From the NCBI GenBank assembly GCA_937911845.1, contig CALDQF010000125.1:1-5773 (forward strand): a DNA stretch of 5,773 bases, written 5' to 3'. Source of the DNA: an uncultured Phycisphaera sp. GTDB lineage: Bacteria; Planctomycetota; Phycisphaerae; Phycisphaerales; SM1A02. A program made the translations under genes and the position numbers. The notes under the pieces were generated by a model, which saw only the letters and a list, made by a program, of their open reading frames with translations, had not been told where the DNA came from and made no database searches. Position 1 is the first letter of the stretch. Each line of letters starts with the position of its first letter. Shown piece after piece: positions 1-5,752 of this stretch.

Positions 1-550
1 TGGCGAGCTCTTGTTCAACCTGCTGCTGCAAGGCCCGCGCTTCGTCAATTTGCAAAAGCAATGATTCGGCGGACTCGTACAAGCCGGTGAACTCGGAAGT
101 GGTGAAAAGATTTCGGGCCCGAGAGAGCTTGACTCGGCCGGTCAGCACCACGTTCGTTGCGCCGGAATAATCTTCTCTCTCGAGAAGTTCACCACCACGC
201 TGCATGGAAGCTTCAAACTCAACCCTTGCTTGCTTCAACAACACAGAGCGTTCGTTGACAACGGCATCAATGGTCGAACCACGATCCAGCATCGAAGCCG
301 CTTCGTCGCGAATCATCGAAGCGTCTTGGTTGCCAGGATCTTCCGCCAAAGCTTCTTCGGCTGCGGCAATGGCCATTTCCCAGCGGCCTTTGGCGAGGTG
401 GTCGCGAGCGGACGCCAGGGCTGGGTTTTCCTCGGCTTCCACAACTTCTGCAACAGGTGCTTCAGGCACGGGTGCATTTTGTGCAAACACGGGAGAGACA
501 AGGCAGGCCGCAAGAGTGGCGACACCGATGAACTGAGGTTCGAACTTCAC
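1..550 (-). CDS. Exported helical TPR-like protein, possibly the N-terminal region of a large secretin (partial, C-terminus off the left edge)
   Basis: The minus strand reads open from a GTG at 550-548 to the window edge, giving 183 residues with no stop. The GTG start is favoured by a Shine-Dalgarno sequence GAGGAG at 562-557, six bases upstream. Residues 1-23 look like a Sec signal peptide: one Lys near the start, a hydrophobic core (IGVATLAACLV), and a likely cut after VFA before Gln24. A low-complexity Pro/Ala/Val/Glu linker follows (about 26-44). Residues 46-80 resemble a tetratricopeptide repeat (LAKGRWEMAIAAAEEAL, then DPGN). Residues 95-183 are charged, helix-forming sequence, with a second GRV...SRAR unit near 138-146 and a Gln-rich end (LQQQVEQEL). 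The mature part would act outside the cytoplasm. From memory, some planctomycete type II/III secretins carry a similar helical region before the secretin domain, but that domain would lie outside this window, so the family is unproven. Export and helical content are secure; the function is a guess. Confidence 0.72.
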   Translation of the reverse strand, partial: MKFEPQFIGVATLAACLVSPVFAQNAPVPEAPVAEVVEAEENPALASARDHLAKGRWEMAIAAAEEALAEDPGNQDASMIRDEAASMLDRGSTIDAVVNERSVLLKQARVEFEASMQRGGELLEREDYSGATNVVLTGRVKLSRARNLFTTSEFTGLYESAESLLLQIDEARALQQQVEQELA

Positions 551-556
551 TGTTGG

Positions 557-562
557 CTCCTC
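557..562 (-). promoter_or_regulatory. Shine-Dalgarno sequence for the exported protein
   Basis: On the minus strand GAGGAG lies six bases before the GTG at 550. It is the clearest ribosome binding site in the window and it decides the start, which also places a signal peptide exactly at the N-terminus. It lies one base downstream of the GC-rich hairpin at 564-580, so a folded leader could affect access to it. Confidence 0.7.
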
Positions 563-563
563 A

Positions 564-580
564 GGCCGCCTCCGGCGGCC
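564..580 (-). promoter_or_regulatory. GC-rich hairpin just upstream of a ribosome binding site
   Basis: A perfect 7-bp inverted repeat, GGCCGCC / GGCGGCC, with a 3-base loop that reads GGA on the minus strand. The loop and the 3' arm together form a second Shine-Dalgarno-like GGAGG (573-569), buried in the hairpin. There is no T-run after it on either strand, so it is not a standard intrinsic terminator. A translation-control or mRNA-stability element is an inference from its position. Confidence 0.5.
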
Positions 581-598
581 ATTACAAGTATTCCTCCA

Positions 599-635
599 CC
601 AGCCTTTCGGCCGGTCTCCGACAATCTTTCGGAGA
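599..635 (-). promoter_or_regulatory. Two abutting hairpins, one with a GAAA tetraloop, in the putative leader of the exported protein
   Basis: Read on the minus strand, TCTCCGA (635-629) and TCGGAGA (621-615) form a 7-bp stem around a 7-base loop. Directly next to it, with no linker, CCGGCC-GAAA-GGCTGG (614-599) forms a 6-bp stem closed by a GNRA-type tetraloop. The one imperfect pair of the second stem is a G-U wobble on the minus strand but an A-C mismatch on the plus strand. Together with the GAAA loop, this suggests an RNA structure on the minus strand. It lies in the 175-bp gap between carA and the exported-protein gene. I recognise no known riboswitch class. Confidence 0.45.
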
Positions 636-725
636 GGCGAACCTTACCTTCTAGAAGTCCTCTGCTGCAACACGCAACGCGGATTCGCGGTGGTTCTTTT
701 CTGAGATGGATTCCCTCCCCGAATA

Positions 726-1886
726 TCAACCACGGGCTTCGGCCATCTGGGCGACGAAGTCGTCGAACAAATAGGCTGAGTCGTGGGGCCCGGGAGAGGC
801 TTCTGGGTGGTACTGGACGGCAAAAATTGGCCGAGAATCGTGCTTGAATCCAGCCACCGTGCCGTCATTGACGTGCCGGTGGGTGATGGAGCATCCCGCC
901 GCCTCCAGTGAGGCGGCCTCGACGCAAAAACCGTGATTTTGGCTCGTAATCTCGATTCGATCCCGACCAGCGGCATGGACAGGCTGGTTGGCTCCGCGAT
1001 GACCGAACTTCATTTTGGCCGTTTGGGCCCCCAATGCGAGGCTTAAGAGTTGGTGTCCCAAGCAGATACCAAAGGTTGGGACCTCCCCAGCCACCTCTCG
1101 GAGGGTGTCGATGGCTTGATCTACCGCCGCTGGGTCACCGGGACCATTGCTGACAAATATGCCCTCAGGCTGCAAGGCACGGATGGCGGAAGGGAAGCTG
1201 TTGGCCGGCAAAGCATGAACTTCACAGCCTCGGTCGACCAGATGCTTGTAAATGGTGCGTTTTGCTCCACAATCCAAAGCCACCACGCGGTAAGGACGAT
1301 CGCTGCCTCGAGCGCGATCCATGGGCATGTCGCGGGCGCCGTCCCACCAACCCGCCAAGTCTTCGCTCGGGCGGTGGGGAGCCTCGGGGCCGGCTGACTC
1401 CGCCAAGTTGGCCCCTGACATGTCTGGCGCGGCCCGGGCCGCTACGAGAAGGGATTCAGGGGTCTCGGCCGGATCGTTGGAAATGGCGCCTCGCATGGCA
1501 CCCGATTCCCGAAGCCGACGCACCAATGCTCTGGTGTCCAAACCTTCAATCGCTGGGATGCCGGCCTGGGCCAGCCAACTTGGGAGTTCGGTCTTGGCCC
1601 GGCAGTTTGAGACCAATGGGGTCGCTTCACGCACCACGAAGCCGGCCACTTGCGGATGAGCGCTTTCGCCATCCTCCGTCGTAATCCCAGTGTTTCCTAT
1701 CTGGGTGGCGGTGAGAACCAAGATTTGGCCTTGATAGGAAGGGTCGGTTAATGCTTCCTCGTATCCCGTCATAGCGGTGCAGAAGACCACTTCGCCGGTT
1801 TTGGTGGTCGCGTCGCCAAAACTCCTTCCTCTCCAAACTGATCCGTCTTCGAGGACAAGCAACGCTGGGTTCGACTCGGTGTGCAT
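726..1886 (-). CDS. carA: Carbamoyl-phosphate synthase, small (glutamine amidotransferase) subunit
   Basis: CarA hydrolyses glutamine and passes ammonia to the CarB subunit, which makes carbamoyl phosphate for pyrimidine and arginine synthesis in the cytoplasm. The predicted protein has 386 residues, the normal CarA length. Residues 8-135 are the CarA-specific N-terminal domain (GEVVFCTAMTGYEEALTDPSY, then IGNTGI near 63-68, and EGLDTRALVRRLRESGAMRG near 114-133). Residues 200-375 are the class I glutamine amidotransferase domain: an oxyanion-type NGPGDP (247-252), nucleophile Cys275 in FGICLGHQ, FGHRGANQPV near 294-303, SQNHGF near 315-320, and His360 and Glu362 in YHPEA. The catalytic triad is complete. 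The ATG at 1886-1884 was chosen because homology starts there; the frame stays open upstream to 2162, but that stretch runs antisense to priA and has no CarA-like sequence. No good Shine-Dalgarno precedes the ATG, and a TACAAT box sits nine bases away, so the mRNA may be leaderless. carB is not in this window. Confidence 0.96.
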   Translation of the reverse strand: MHTESNPALLVLEDGSVWRGRSFGDATTKTGEVVFCTAMTGYEEALTDPSYQGQILVLTATQIGNTGITTEDGESAHPQVAGFVVREATPLVSNCRAKTELPSWLAQAGIPAIEGLDTRALVRRLRESGAMRGAISNDPAETPESLLVAARAAPDMSGANLAESAGPEAPHRPSEDLAGWWDGARDMPMDRARGSDRPYRVVALDCGAKRTIYKHLVDRGCEVHALPANSFPSAIRALQPEGIFVSNGPGDPAAVDQAIDTLREVAGEVPTFGICLGHQLLSLALGAQTAKMKFGHRGANQPVHAAGRDRIEITSQNHGFCVEAASLEAAGCSITHRHVNDGTVAGFKHDSRPIFAVQYHPEASPGPHDSAYLFDDFVAQMAEARG

Positions 1887-1895
1887 CAAAAGCAG

Positions 1896-1901
1896 ATTGT
1901 A
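1896..1901 (-). promoter_or_regulatory. Candidate -10 box for carA
   Basis: TACAAT on the minus strand matches five of six bases of TATAAT and ends nine bases before the carA ATG. A start site at the usual distance would fall within a few bases of the ATG, which fits the lack of a Shine-Dalgarno. I see no strong -35 hexamer 16-18 bp upstream, so this is a moderate call. Confidence 0.4.
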
Positions 1902-1920
1902 GAGACACTCACCGTTGTAG
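1898..1920. repeat. Direct repeat TTGTAG in the carA-priA divergent gap
   Basis: TTGTAG occurs at 1898-1903 and again at 1915-1920 (CTACAA twice on the minus strand), 17 bp from start to start. The copies lie within the 43-bp gap between the divergent carA and priA starts, and one overlaps the candidate carA -10 box. They could be duplicated promoter parts or a binding site; a chance occurrence of a 6-mer pair cannot be excluded. Confidence 0.3.
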
Positions 1921-1929
1921 GCTTCAGTC

Positions 1930-4206
1930 GTGGATCTCTTTGAGCCCGATGGGCCACCAAGTTGGGTGCAAGTTGCCGTTGAGCGTGGGCTGAGTCTCGA
2001 TGCTGACGTCCTGACGTATGCCGTCCCCAACGAGTTGCACCCCATTGCCTTGGGCTCCCGCGTCCGGGTTCCGTTGGGCCGCGGCGCGACCCCAACCGCA
2101 GGCTGGGTGGTGGCCCCAGGGACCACCCCAAACCTCGCCCCAGAACGCATCAAACGAGTCATTGATGTTGATGATCGTGTCTCCCCGCTTCCAGAGTCTT
2201 TGATCGATGTTTCTCGGTGGGTCAGCGACTACTACCAGTGCCCCATGGGGATGACGTTGGCTTCCGTGGTCCCGGCCGCGGTAAAACGGGGGACCGGTCG
2301 CACGCTCAACCGCCATTGGTCCCGATCGTCCATCCCCCAACCCGATCGTCTGCCACCAGCACAGCGCCGGATTTTGGAAGTGCTCAACAAACACTCTGGA
2401 AGCGCACCTCTTCTCGAATCGGTACTGCTTGAAGCCTCCGGAGTCAAAACCCGTGGTCCTCTGCAAGCTTTAGAGCGGGCAGGGCTTTTGGAAGTCACCT
2501 TGGTGGAAGCCATCCGCGGGACTGACATCCCAGGTGGGCTCGACCCACGACGCCCTGATTGCCTCACCGACGAACAACAAAGAGCCATCCAATCCATTGG
2601 AGAAGCCATTCCTAGGGGCGCTTCGGTTCACGTGCTGCATGGTGTTACCGGCTCAGGCAAAACCGAGGTCTACTTGCAACTCATCGAGCAGGTGTTGGCC
2701 GCAGGCAAGACCGCCCTCATGTTGGTCCCTGAAATCGCCCTCACACCCCAGACCGGCGCACGGCTCTCCGGAAGATTTCCCGATCACCGGGTCGCCATTT
2801 TGCACTCAGGGCTGCACGCCAGCCAACGTCACGCGGAGTGGCAAGCGGTTCGGTCGGGGGAAGCTCGAGTGATCTTGGGCGCTCGATCGGCTGTCTTTGC
2901 TCCAGTCTGTGAACGTGAACTTGGGTTGGTCGTGGTGGATGAGGAGCACGAAAGTTCATACAAACAAGAACAAGCCCCCCGCTACCACGGCCGGGATCTG
3001 GCCATCCTGCGTGCCCATCGTGCCGAGTGCCCCATCATTTTAGGATCGGCCACACCTTCCATGGAAACTTGGTCCAAAGCAGTCAGCGGCCGTTGGCATT
3101 TGCACCGCATGCGATCGCGTCCTCCCGGAATGGCTTTGCCGCGCGTCGAAGTGGTGGACTTGGCTCAGGAGCAAAAATCCAGCCACGACCGAAGCCTTGG
3201 ACAAACCCTGATGCAAGGTTTGCACGAAGTCACGCAGTCTGGCGACCAAGCCATCGTGCTGCTTAACCGTCGGGGTTGGGCGTCTTGGATTGGGTGCTCA
3301 AGTCAAATGTGTGGCTACACCTTGCGTTGTGAGGCGTGCGAAGCATCGATGGTGATGCATCGAGACAACCGACTGCCCCAAGGAGGCCATGTCAAATGCC
3401 ACCATTGTTTGCGGTCCAACCGATTGCCTTCCATTTGCCCCGACTGTGGAAAAGGCTTGATCAAACTCGGACTGGGCACCCAACGTTTGGAAGAAGTGCT
3501 TCGGGAAGAACTGCCCCACCTAGAGGCGCATCAGATTGTGAGGGTCGACTCGGATCAAATCTCTGGACTGCAAGACTTGCACGAGATCTTGGGGGCGTTC
3601 GGTCGGCGTGAAATTCGAGTGTTGTTGGGCACCCAGATGATTGCCAAAGGTTTGGACTTCCCGGGGGTTCGATTGGTTGGCGTGGTGAGCGCTGATACCG
3701 CATTGCAGCTCCCTGACTTCCGAGCTTCCGAACGCACGTTCCAATTGGTCTCCCAAGTGGCCGGTCGTGCTGGCCGATCCGCAGATGGTCCACAAGCACG
3801 GGTCATTGTGCAGTCCATGCACCCAGACAACCCAGCAGTCCTGCATGCGGCTGCACACGAATGGGATCGATTTGCGGAACACGAATTGACCATGCGGGCC
3901 AGGGCTGGTTTGCCCCCCGCCAAACGTATGGCGCGGATTGTGTTTCGCAATCGAGATCTTGATGCCGCCATGGCCATGGCGAACGCCGCCGCCCAAGCGC
4001 TTACCAACACCAAAGAGGAGATTGAACTGTTGGGACCAGCTCCCTGCCCGATGGCTCGAATTGATGATCGCCATCGGATCGGGCTGGAAGTGCTTGGCGA
4101 AACACCCGGCACCTTGGGACGGGCACTGGCAAAAGCCCGAGCCGCAGGAGGGCTCAAACCCGGCGAAAAAGTGGTCATTGACGTGGATCCGACCACTCTG
4201 CTGTAA
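1930..4206 (+). CDS. priA: Primosomal protein N' (replication-restart helicase PriA)
   Basis: PriA is a 3'-5' superfamily 2 DNA helicase that recognises stalled forks and reloads the replicative helicase. The 758-residue protein is of normal length and complete. Residues 10-110 match the 3'-end-binding domain (VQVAVERGLSLDADVLTYAVP, RVRVPLG). A winged-helix-like segment covers about 140-200. Helicase lobe 1 follows: Walker A GVTGSGKTE at 238-246, LVPEIALTPQ at 265-274, DEEH at 337-340 and GSATPS at 372-377. Lobe 2 starts near 400 and carries the zinc insertion, with eight cysteines at 456, 461, 467, 470, 490, 493, 503 and 506. GLGTQRLEE (514-522), GTQMIAKGLDFP (567-578) and QVAGRAGRS (609-617) follow, then the C-terminal domain. 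The first cysteine pair is CX4C instead of the CXXC I recall for E. coli PriA, and the next loop is longer. The start is GTG at 1930; an in-frame stop at 1918-1920 limits extension. A GTG at 1966 is a weaker alternative. No strong Shine-Dalgarno is seen. Confidence 0.97.
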   Translation: MDLFEPDGPPSWVQVAVERGLSLDADVLTYAVPNELHPIALGSRVRVPLGRGATPTAGWVVAPGTTPNLAPERIKRVIDVDDRVSPLPESLIDVSRWVSDYYQCPMGMTLASVVPAAVKRGTGRTLNRHWSRSSIPQPDRLPPAQRRILEVLNKHSGSAPLLESVLLEASGVKTRGPLQALERAGLLEVTLVEAIRGTDIPGGLDPRRPDCLTDEQQRAIQSIGEAIPRGASVHVLHGVTGSGKTEVYLQLIEQVLAAGKTALMLVPEIALTPQTGARLSGRFPDHRVAILHSGLHASQRHAEWQAVRSGEARVILGARSAVFAPVCERELGLVVVDEEHESSYKQEQAPRYHGRDLAILRAHRAECPIILGSATPSMETWSKAVSGRWHLHRMRSRPPGMALPRVEVVDLAQEQKSSHDRSLGQTLMQGLHEVTQSGDQAIVLLNRRGWASWIGCSSQMCGYTLRCEACEASMVMHRDNRLPQGGHVKCHHCLRSNRLPSICPDCGKGLIKLGLGTQRLEEVLREELPHLEAHQIVRVDSDQISGLQDLHEILGAFGRREIRVLLGTQMIAKGLDFPGVRLVGVVSADTALQLPDFRASERTFQLVSQVAGRAGRSADGPQARVIVQSMHPDNPAVLHAAAHEWDRFAEHELTMRARAGLPPAKRMARIVFRNRDLDAAMAMANAAAQALTNTKEEIELLGPAPCPMARIDDRHRIGLEVLGETPGTLGRALAKARAAGGLKPGEKVVIDVDPTTLL

Positions 4207-4209
4207 AAG

Positions 4210-4217
4210 AGACGTCT
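4210..4217. repeat. 8-bp palindrome after the priA stop
   Basis: AGACGTCT is a perfect palindrome starting four bases after the priA stop codon. It has no loop and no T-run, so it is not a convincing terminator. It could be a protein-binding site or chance. Confidence 0.2.
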
Positions 4218-4281
4218 GATAAAGGGCAGAACAATTGGACGAATCCGCATCATCGGATCTCGCCCGCTGTGCTTGGCGTTT

Positions 4282-4298
4282 GGCGGTGGCCCACCGCC
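4282..4298. promoter_or_regulatory. GC-rich inverted repeat ahead of the diguanylate cyclase gene
   Basis: GGCGGTGGCCCACCGCC is a perfect 8-bp inverted repeat around a single base. As RNA it would form GGCGGT/ACCGCC with a short loop. It lies 76 bases after priA and 13 bases before the ATG at 4311. No T-run follows, so intrinsic termination is not supported; a leader hairpin or operator is possible. If translation begins at the GTG at 4269, the repeat is coding and may have no separate role. Confidence 0.35.
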
Positions 4299-4310
4299 GA
4301 ATCGAACGCC

Positions 4311-5333
4311 ATGTTGCAGCCAGAAATGGCCCTCCCACCGCCCATTCCAAAGAAGCGGCGACGGCCCAGTGTGTTGCTGGCAGACGCCGATCCTGCGCGC
4401 CGAGGGCTGCTGGCCCACCACCTGCGCCATATGGGACACGAGGTCTGGGAAGCAACCAACGCCGCCAGTGCATTTGAACTCTTTGAGTATCACCATCCTC
4501 CGCTTCTTTTGGTTGACCAGAATCTTCCAGCAAATGGCGCCGAGCGTCTGTTGCAACATGCAAGAGACCTGGGAGAACGGACTCCGGCCATATTTGTGTG
4601 GTCGGTGTTGCTCCAAAACAAACAAACGAAAGCCAAACCTCTTGTCTCGTGCGATCAACTCTTGCTGACGCCGACCGATCATGAAGCTTTACAACGGACC
4701 TTGGCTCCAGGCATCCGACTTTTGGAGCTCCTTGAGTCCCTCGAATCAGAACGAGAATCGGCTCGAATGGCCCTAGAAACCGCGAAGCGTGAAACCAAAC
4801 GAGCCCAAATGGCCACGGAAAAGATGCGTCGCCAAGCGCTGACCGATGACCTGACTCGGCTGGGGAATCGGCGAGCCGCCCTTGATCACCTCAAAGATTG
4901 TTGGGACAAAAGAGGCCCCTTGGGCGTGGTCATGCTGGACTTGGATCATTTCAAAGAGATCAACGATCGATTTGGGCATGGAGTCGGTGACATGGTTTTG
5001 GAATCGGTCGCCACCCGCTGGCGACGATGCACCCGTTCCGGAGATCAGCTCTACCGAATGGGCGGGGAAGAATTTCTCTTGCTGTGCCCGAGGGCGGACG
5101 AAGGGGTGGCGGCCATGGCCGCGGAGCGTTTGCGACGCGCACTCGAAGAGCAGCCCATCAACACAGACGCGGGTTCCATCGCCGTTACTCTCAGTGCCGG
5201 GGTCGCCGCACGTACGCTGCAGATGAATTCACATCATGCTTTGCTTCGGGCTGCCGACCGGGCGCTGTATTGGGCGAAAGACGCTGGCCGAAATCAGATT
5301 CGGCGCGAATCAAGTCAACGTCGCGCAGGCTAG
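4311..5333 (+). CDS. Diguanylate cyclase with a degenerate N-terminal receiver domain (REC-GGDEF)
   Basis: The GGDEF domain makes cyclic di-GMP from two GTP. Residues are numbered from the ATG at 4311 (340 residues). About 21-140 folds like a response-regulator receiver: LLADADP at 23-29, a candidate phosphoacceptor Asp69 in LVDQNLP, and Ser98 in the usual Thr/Ser place. The second pocket Asp appears replaced by Ala27, and the usual Lys of the KP motif by Thr120 (LLLTPTD), so phosphorylation is doubtful. Residues 137-175 are a charged, probably coiled-coil linker that would aid dimerisation. The GGDEF domain spans about 175-332: DDLTRLGNRR, MLDLDHFKEINDRFGHGVGD, the active loop GGEEF at 251-255, and an RxxD inhibitory site (RSGD, 242-245) at the standard spacing. 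The catalytic domain therefore looks active and product-inhibited. The start is uncertain: GTG 4269, ATG 4311 and ATG 4326 all lie upstream of the receiver and none has a clear Shine-Dalgarno. The gene follows priA by 104 bp and ends one base before the convergent rhodanese gene. Confidence 0.92.
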   Translation: MLQPEMALPPPIPKKRRRPSVLLADADPARRGLLAHHLRHMGHEVWEATNAASAFELFEYHHPPLLLVDQNLPANGAERLLQHARDLGERTPAIFVWSVLLQNKQTKAKPLVSCDQLLLTPTDHEALQRTLAPGIRLLELLESLESERESARMALETAKRETKRAQMATEKMRRQALTDDLTRLGNRRAALDHLKDCWDKRGPLGVVMLDLDHFKEINDRFGHGVGDMVLESVATRWRRCTRSGDQLYRMGGEEFLLLCPRADEGVAAMAAERLRRALEEQPINTDAGSIAVTLSAGVAARTLQMNSHHALLRAADRALYWAKDAGRNQIRRESSQRRAG

Positions 5334-5334
5334 A

Positions 5335-5703
5335 TCAACGCTCAACGGGCTGTTCAGCGTCCAGCCAGCCTCGCCATCCACCGTCCATGGAAGTGACATT
5401 GGTGTAACCCATGGCCACCAGTGATTCCGCGGCAATGGCCGAGCGGTAACCACCACCGCAATACAAGACCAGACGTTCATCCTGCCCTGAAATAGCAGAC
5501 TCAATGTCGCGTTCAATCACACCCTTTGACAAATGGACGGCACCTGGGATATGCCCCGCCGAGAATTCGCTTTCCTCACGCACGTCGATCAGTGTGAACG
5601 ATTTGCATTCATTTCTAGCCTGAATAAGTTCGTCCACAGTGCATTCACGGATGACCCTGCGGGCCTGATTCACTCGTGCTAAAAAATTGGGATTGTGATT
5701 CAT
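5335..5703 (-). CDS. Single-domain rhodanese-like protein (sulfurtransferase family)
   Basis: Rhodaneses carry sulfur as a persulfide on an active-site cysteine and pass it to an acceptor such as cyanide, thiols or other sulfur carriers. This 122-residue protein holds one rhodanese domain. Its motifs are LIDVREESEFSAGHIPGAVH (38-57), the active loop C82-GGGY-R87-S with the expected Cys and Arg, and the terminal MDGGWRGW (106-113). All catalytic features are present, so activity is plausible. It resembles GlpE- or PspE-type single-domain proteins, but unlike PspE it has no signal peptide; the first 20 residues are polar and basic, so it is probably cytoplasmic. The ATG at 5703-5701 is preceded by AAGAAG at 5712-5707, only three bases away, a weak ribosome binding site. 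The gene ends one base from the diguanylate cyclase stop, tail to tail. The physiological acceptor cannot be told from sequence. Confidence 0.93.
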   Translation of the reverse strand: MNHNPNFLARVNQARRVIRECTVDELIQARNECKSFTLIDVREESEFSAGHIPGAVHLSKGVIERDIESAISGQDERLVLYCGGGYRSAIAAESLVAMGYTNVTSMDGGWRGWLDAEQPVER

Positions 5704-5722
5704 CGACTTCTTTTAACTCACT

Positions 5723-5728
5723 ATCTTA
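5723..5728 (-). promoter_or_regulatory. Weak candidate -10 box for the rhodanese gene
   Basis: TAAGAT on the minus strand matches four of six bases of TATAAT and would give a leader of roughly a dozen bases before the ATG at 5703. The surrounding stretch 5704-5750 is clearly richer in A and T than the rest of the window, as expected for a promoter. A good -35 at 16-18 bp spacing is not evident. Confidence 0.25.
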
Positions 5729-5752
5729 TTGGCAAAGTAATGCCTTTAAGCA

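Noticed and set aside
599..635. Known c-di-GMP (GEMM) or other common riboswitch
   Set aside because: The GAAA tetraloop and neighbouring stems were compared from memory with the GEMM-I core; the characteristic conserved junction sequences are absent. I found no match to another class.
551..725. Intrinsic terminator for carA
   Set aside because: Several hairpins exist on the minus strand after the carA stop, but none is followed by a T-run, so Rho-independent termination cannot be supported.
230..847. A 205-codon plus-strand frame over the exported-protein gene and the gap
   Set aside because: It is antisense to a frame with a signal peptide and Shine-Dalgarno, runs into the end of carA, and its translation is Arg-rich with no domain.
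1887..2162. Extension of carA upstream by 92 codons
   Set aside because: The added residues are low-quality sequence antisense to the start of priA and have no CarA counterpart. The ATG at 1886 gives the normal CarA N-terminus and length.
4235..4477. An 80-codon plus-strand frame starting at a TTG with an AAAGGG sequence upstream
   Set aside because: The AAAGGG is at a plausible distance, but the frame overlaps the receiver domain out of frame for most of its length and ends in Arg/Pro-rich sequence without any family signature.
3520..4682. Long open frames on the minus strand across the end of priA and the start of the cyclase gene (347 and 375 codons)
   Set aside because: They run antisense to conserved PriA helicase motifs and the receiver domain, have odd composition rich in Cys, His, Trp and Ser, show no recognisable domain, and overlap each other in two frames. 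They are by-products of GC-rich codon use.
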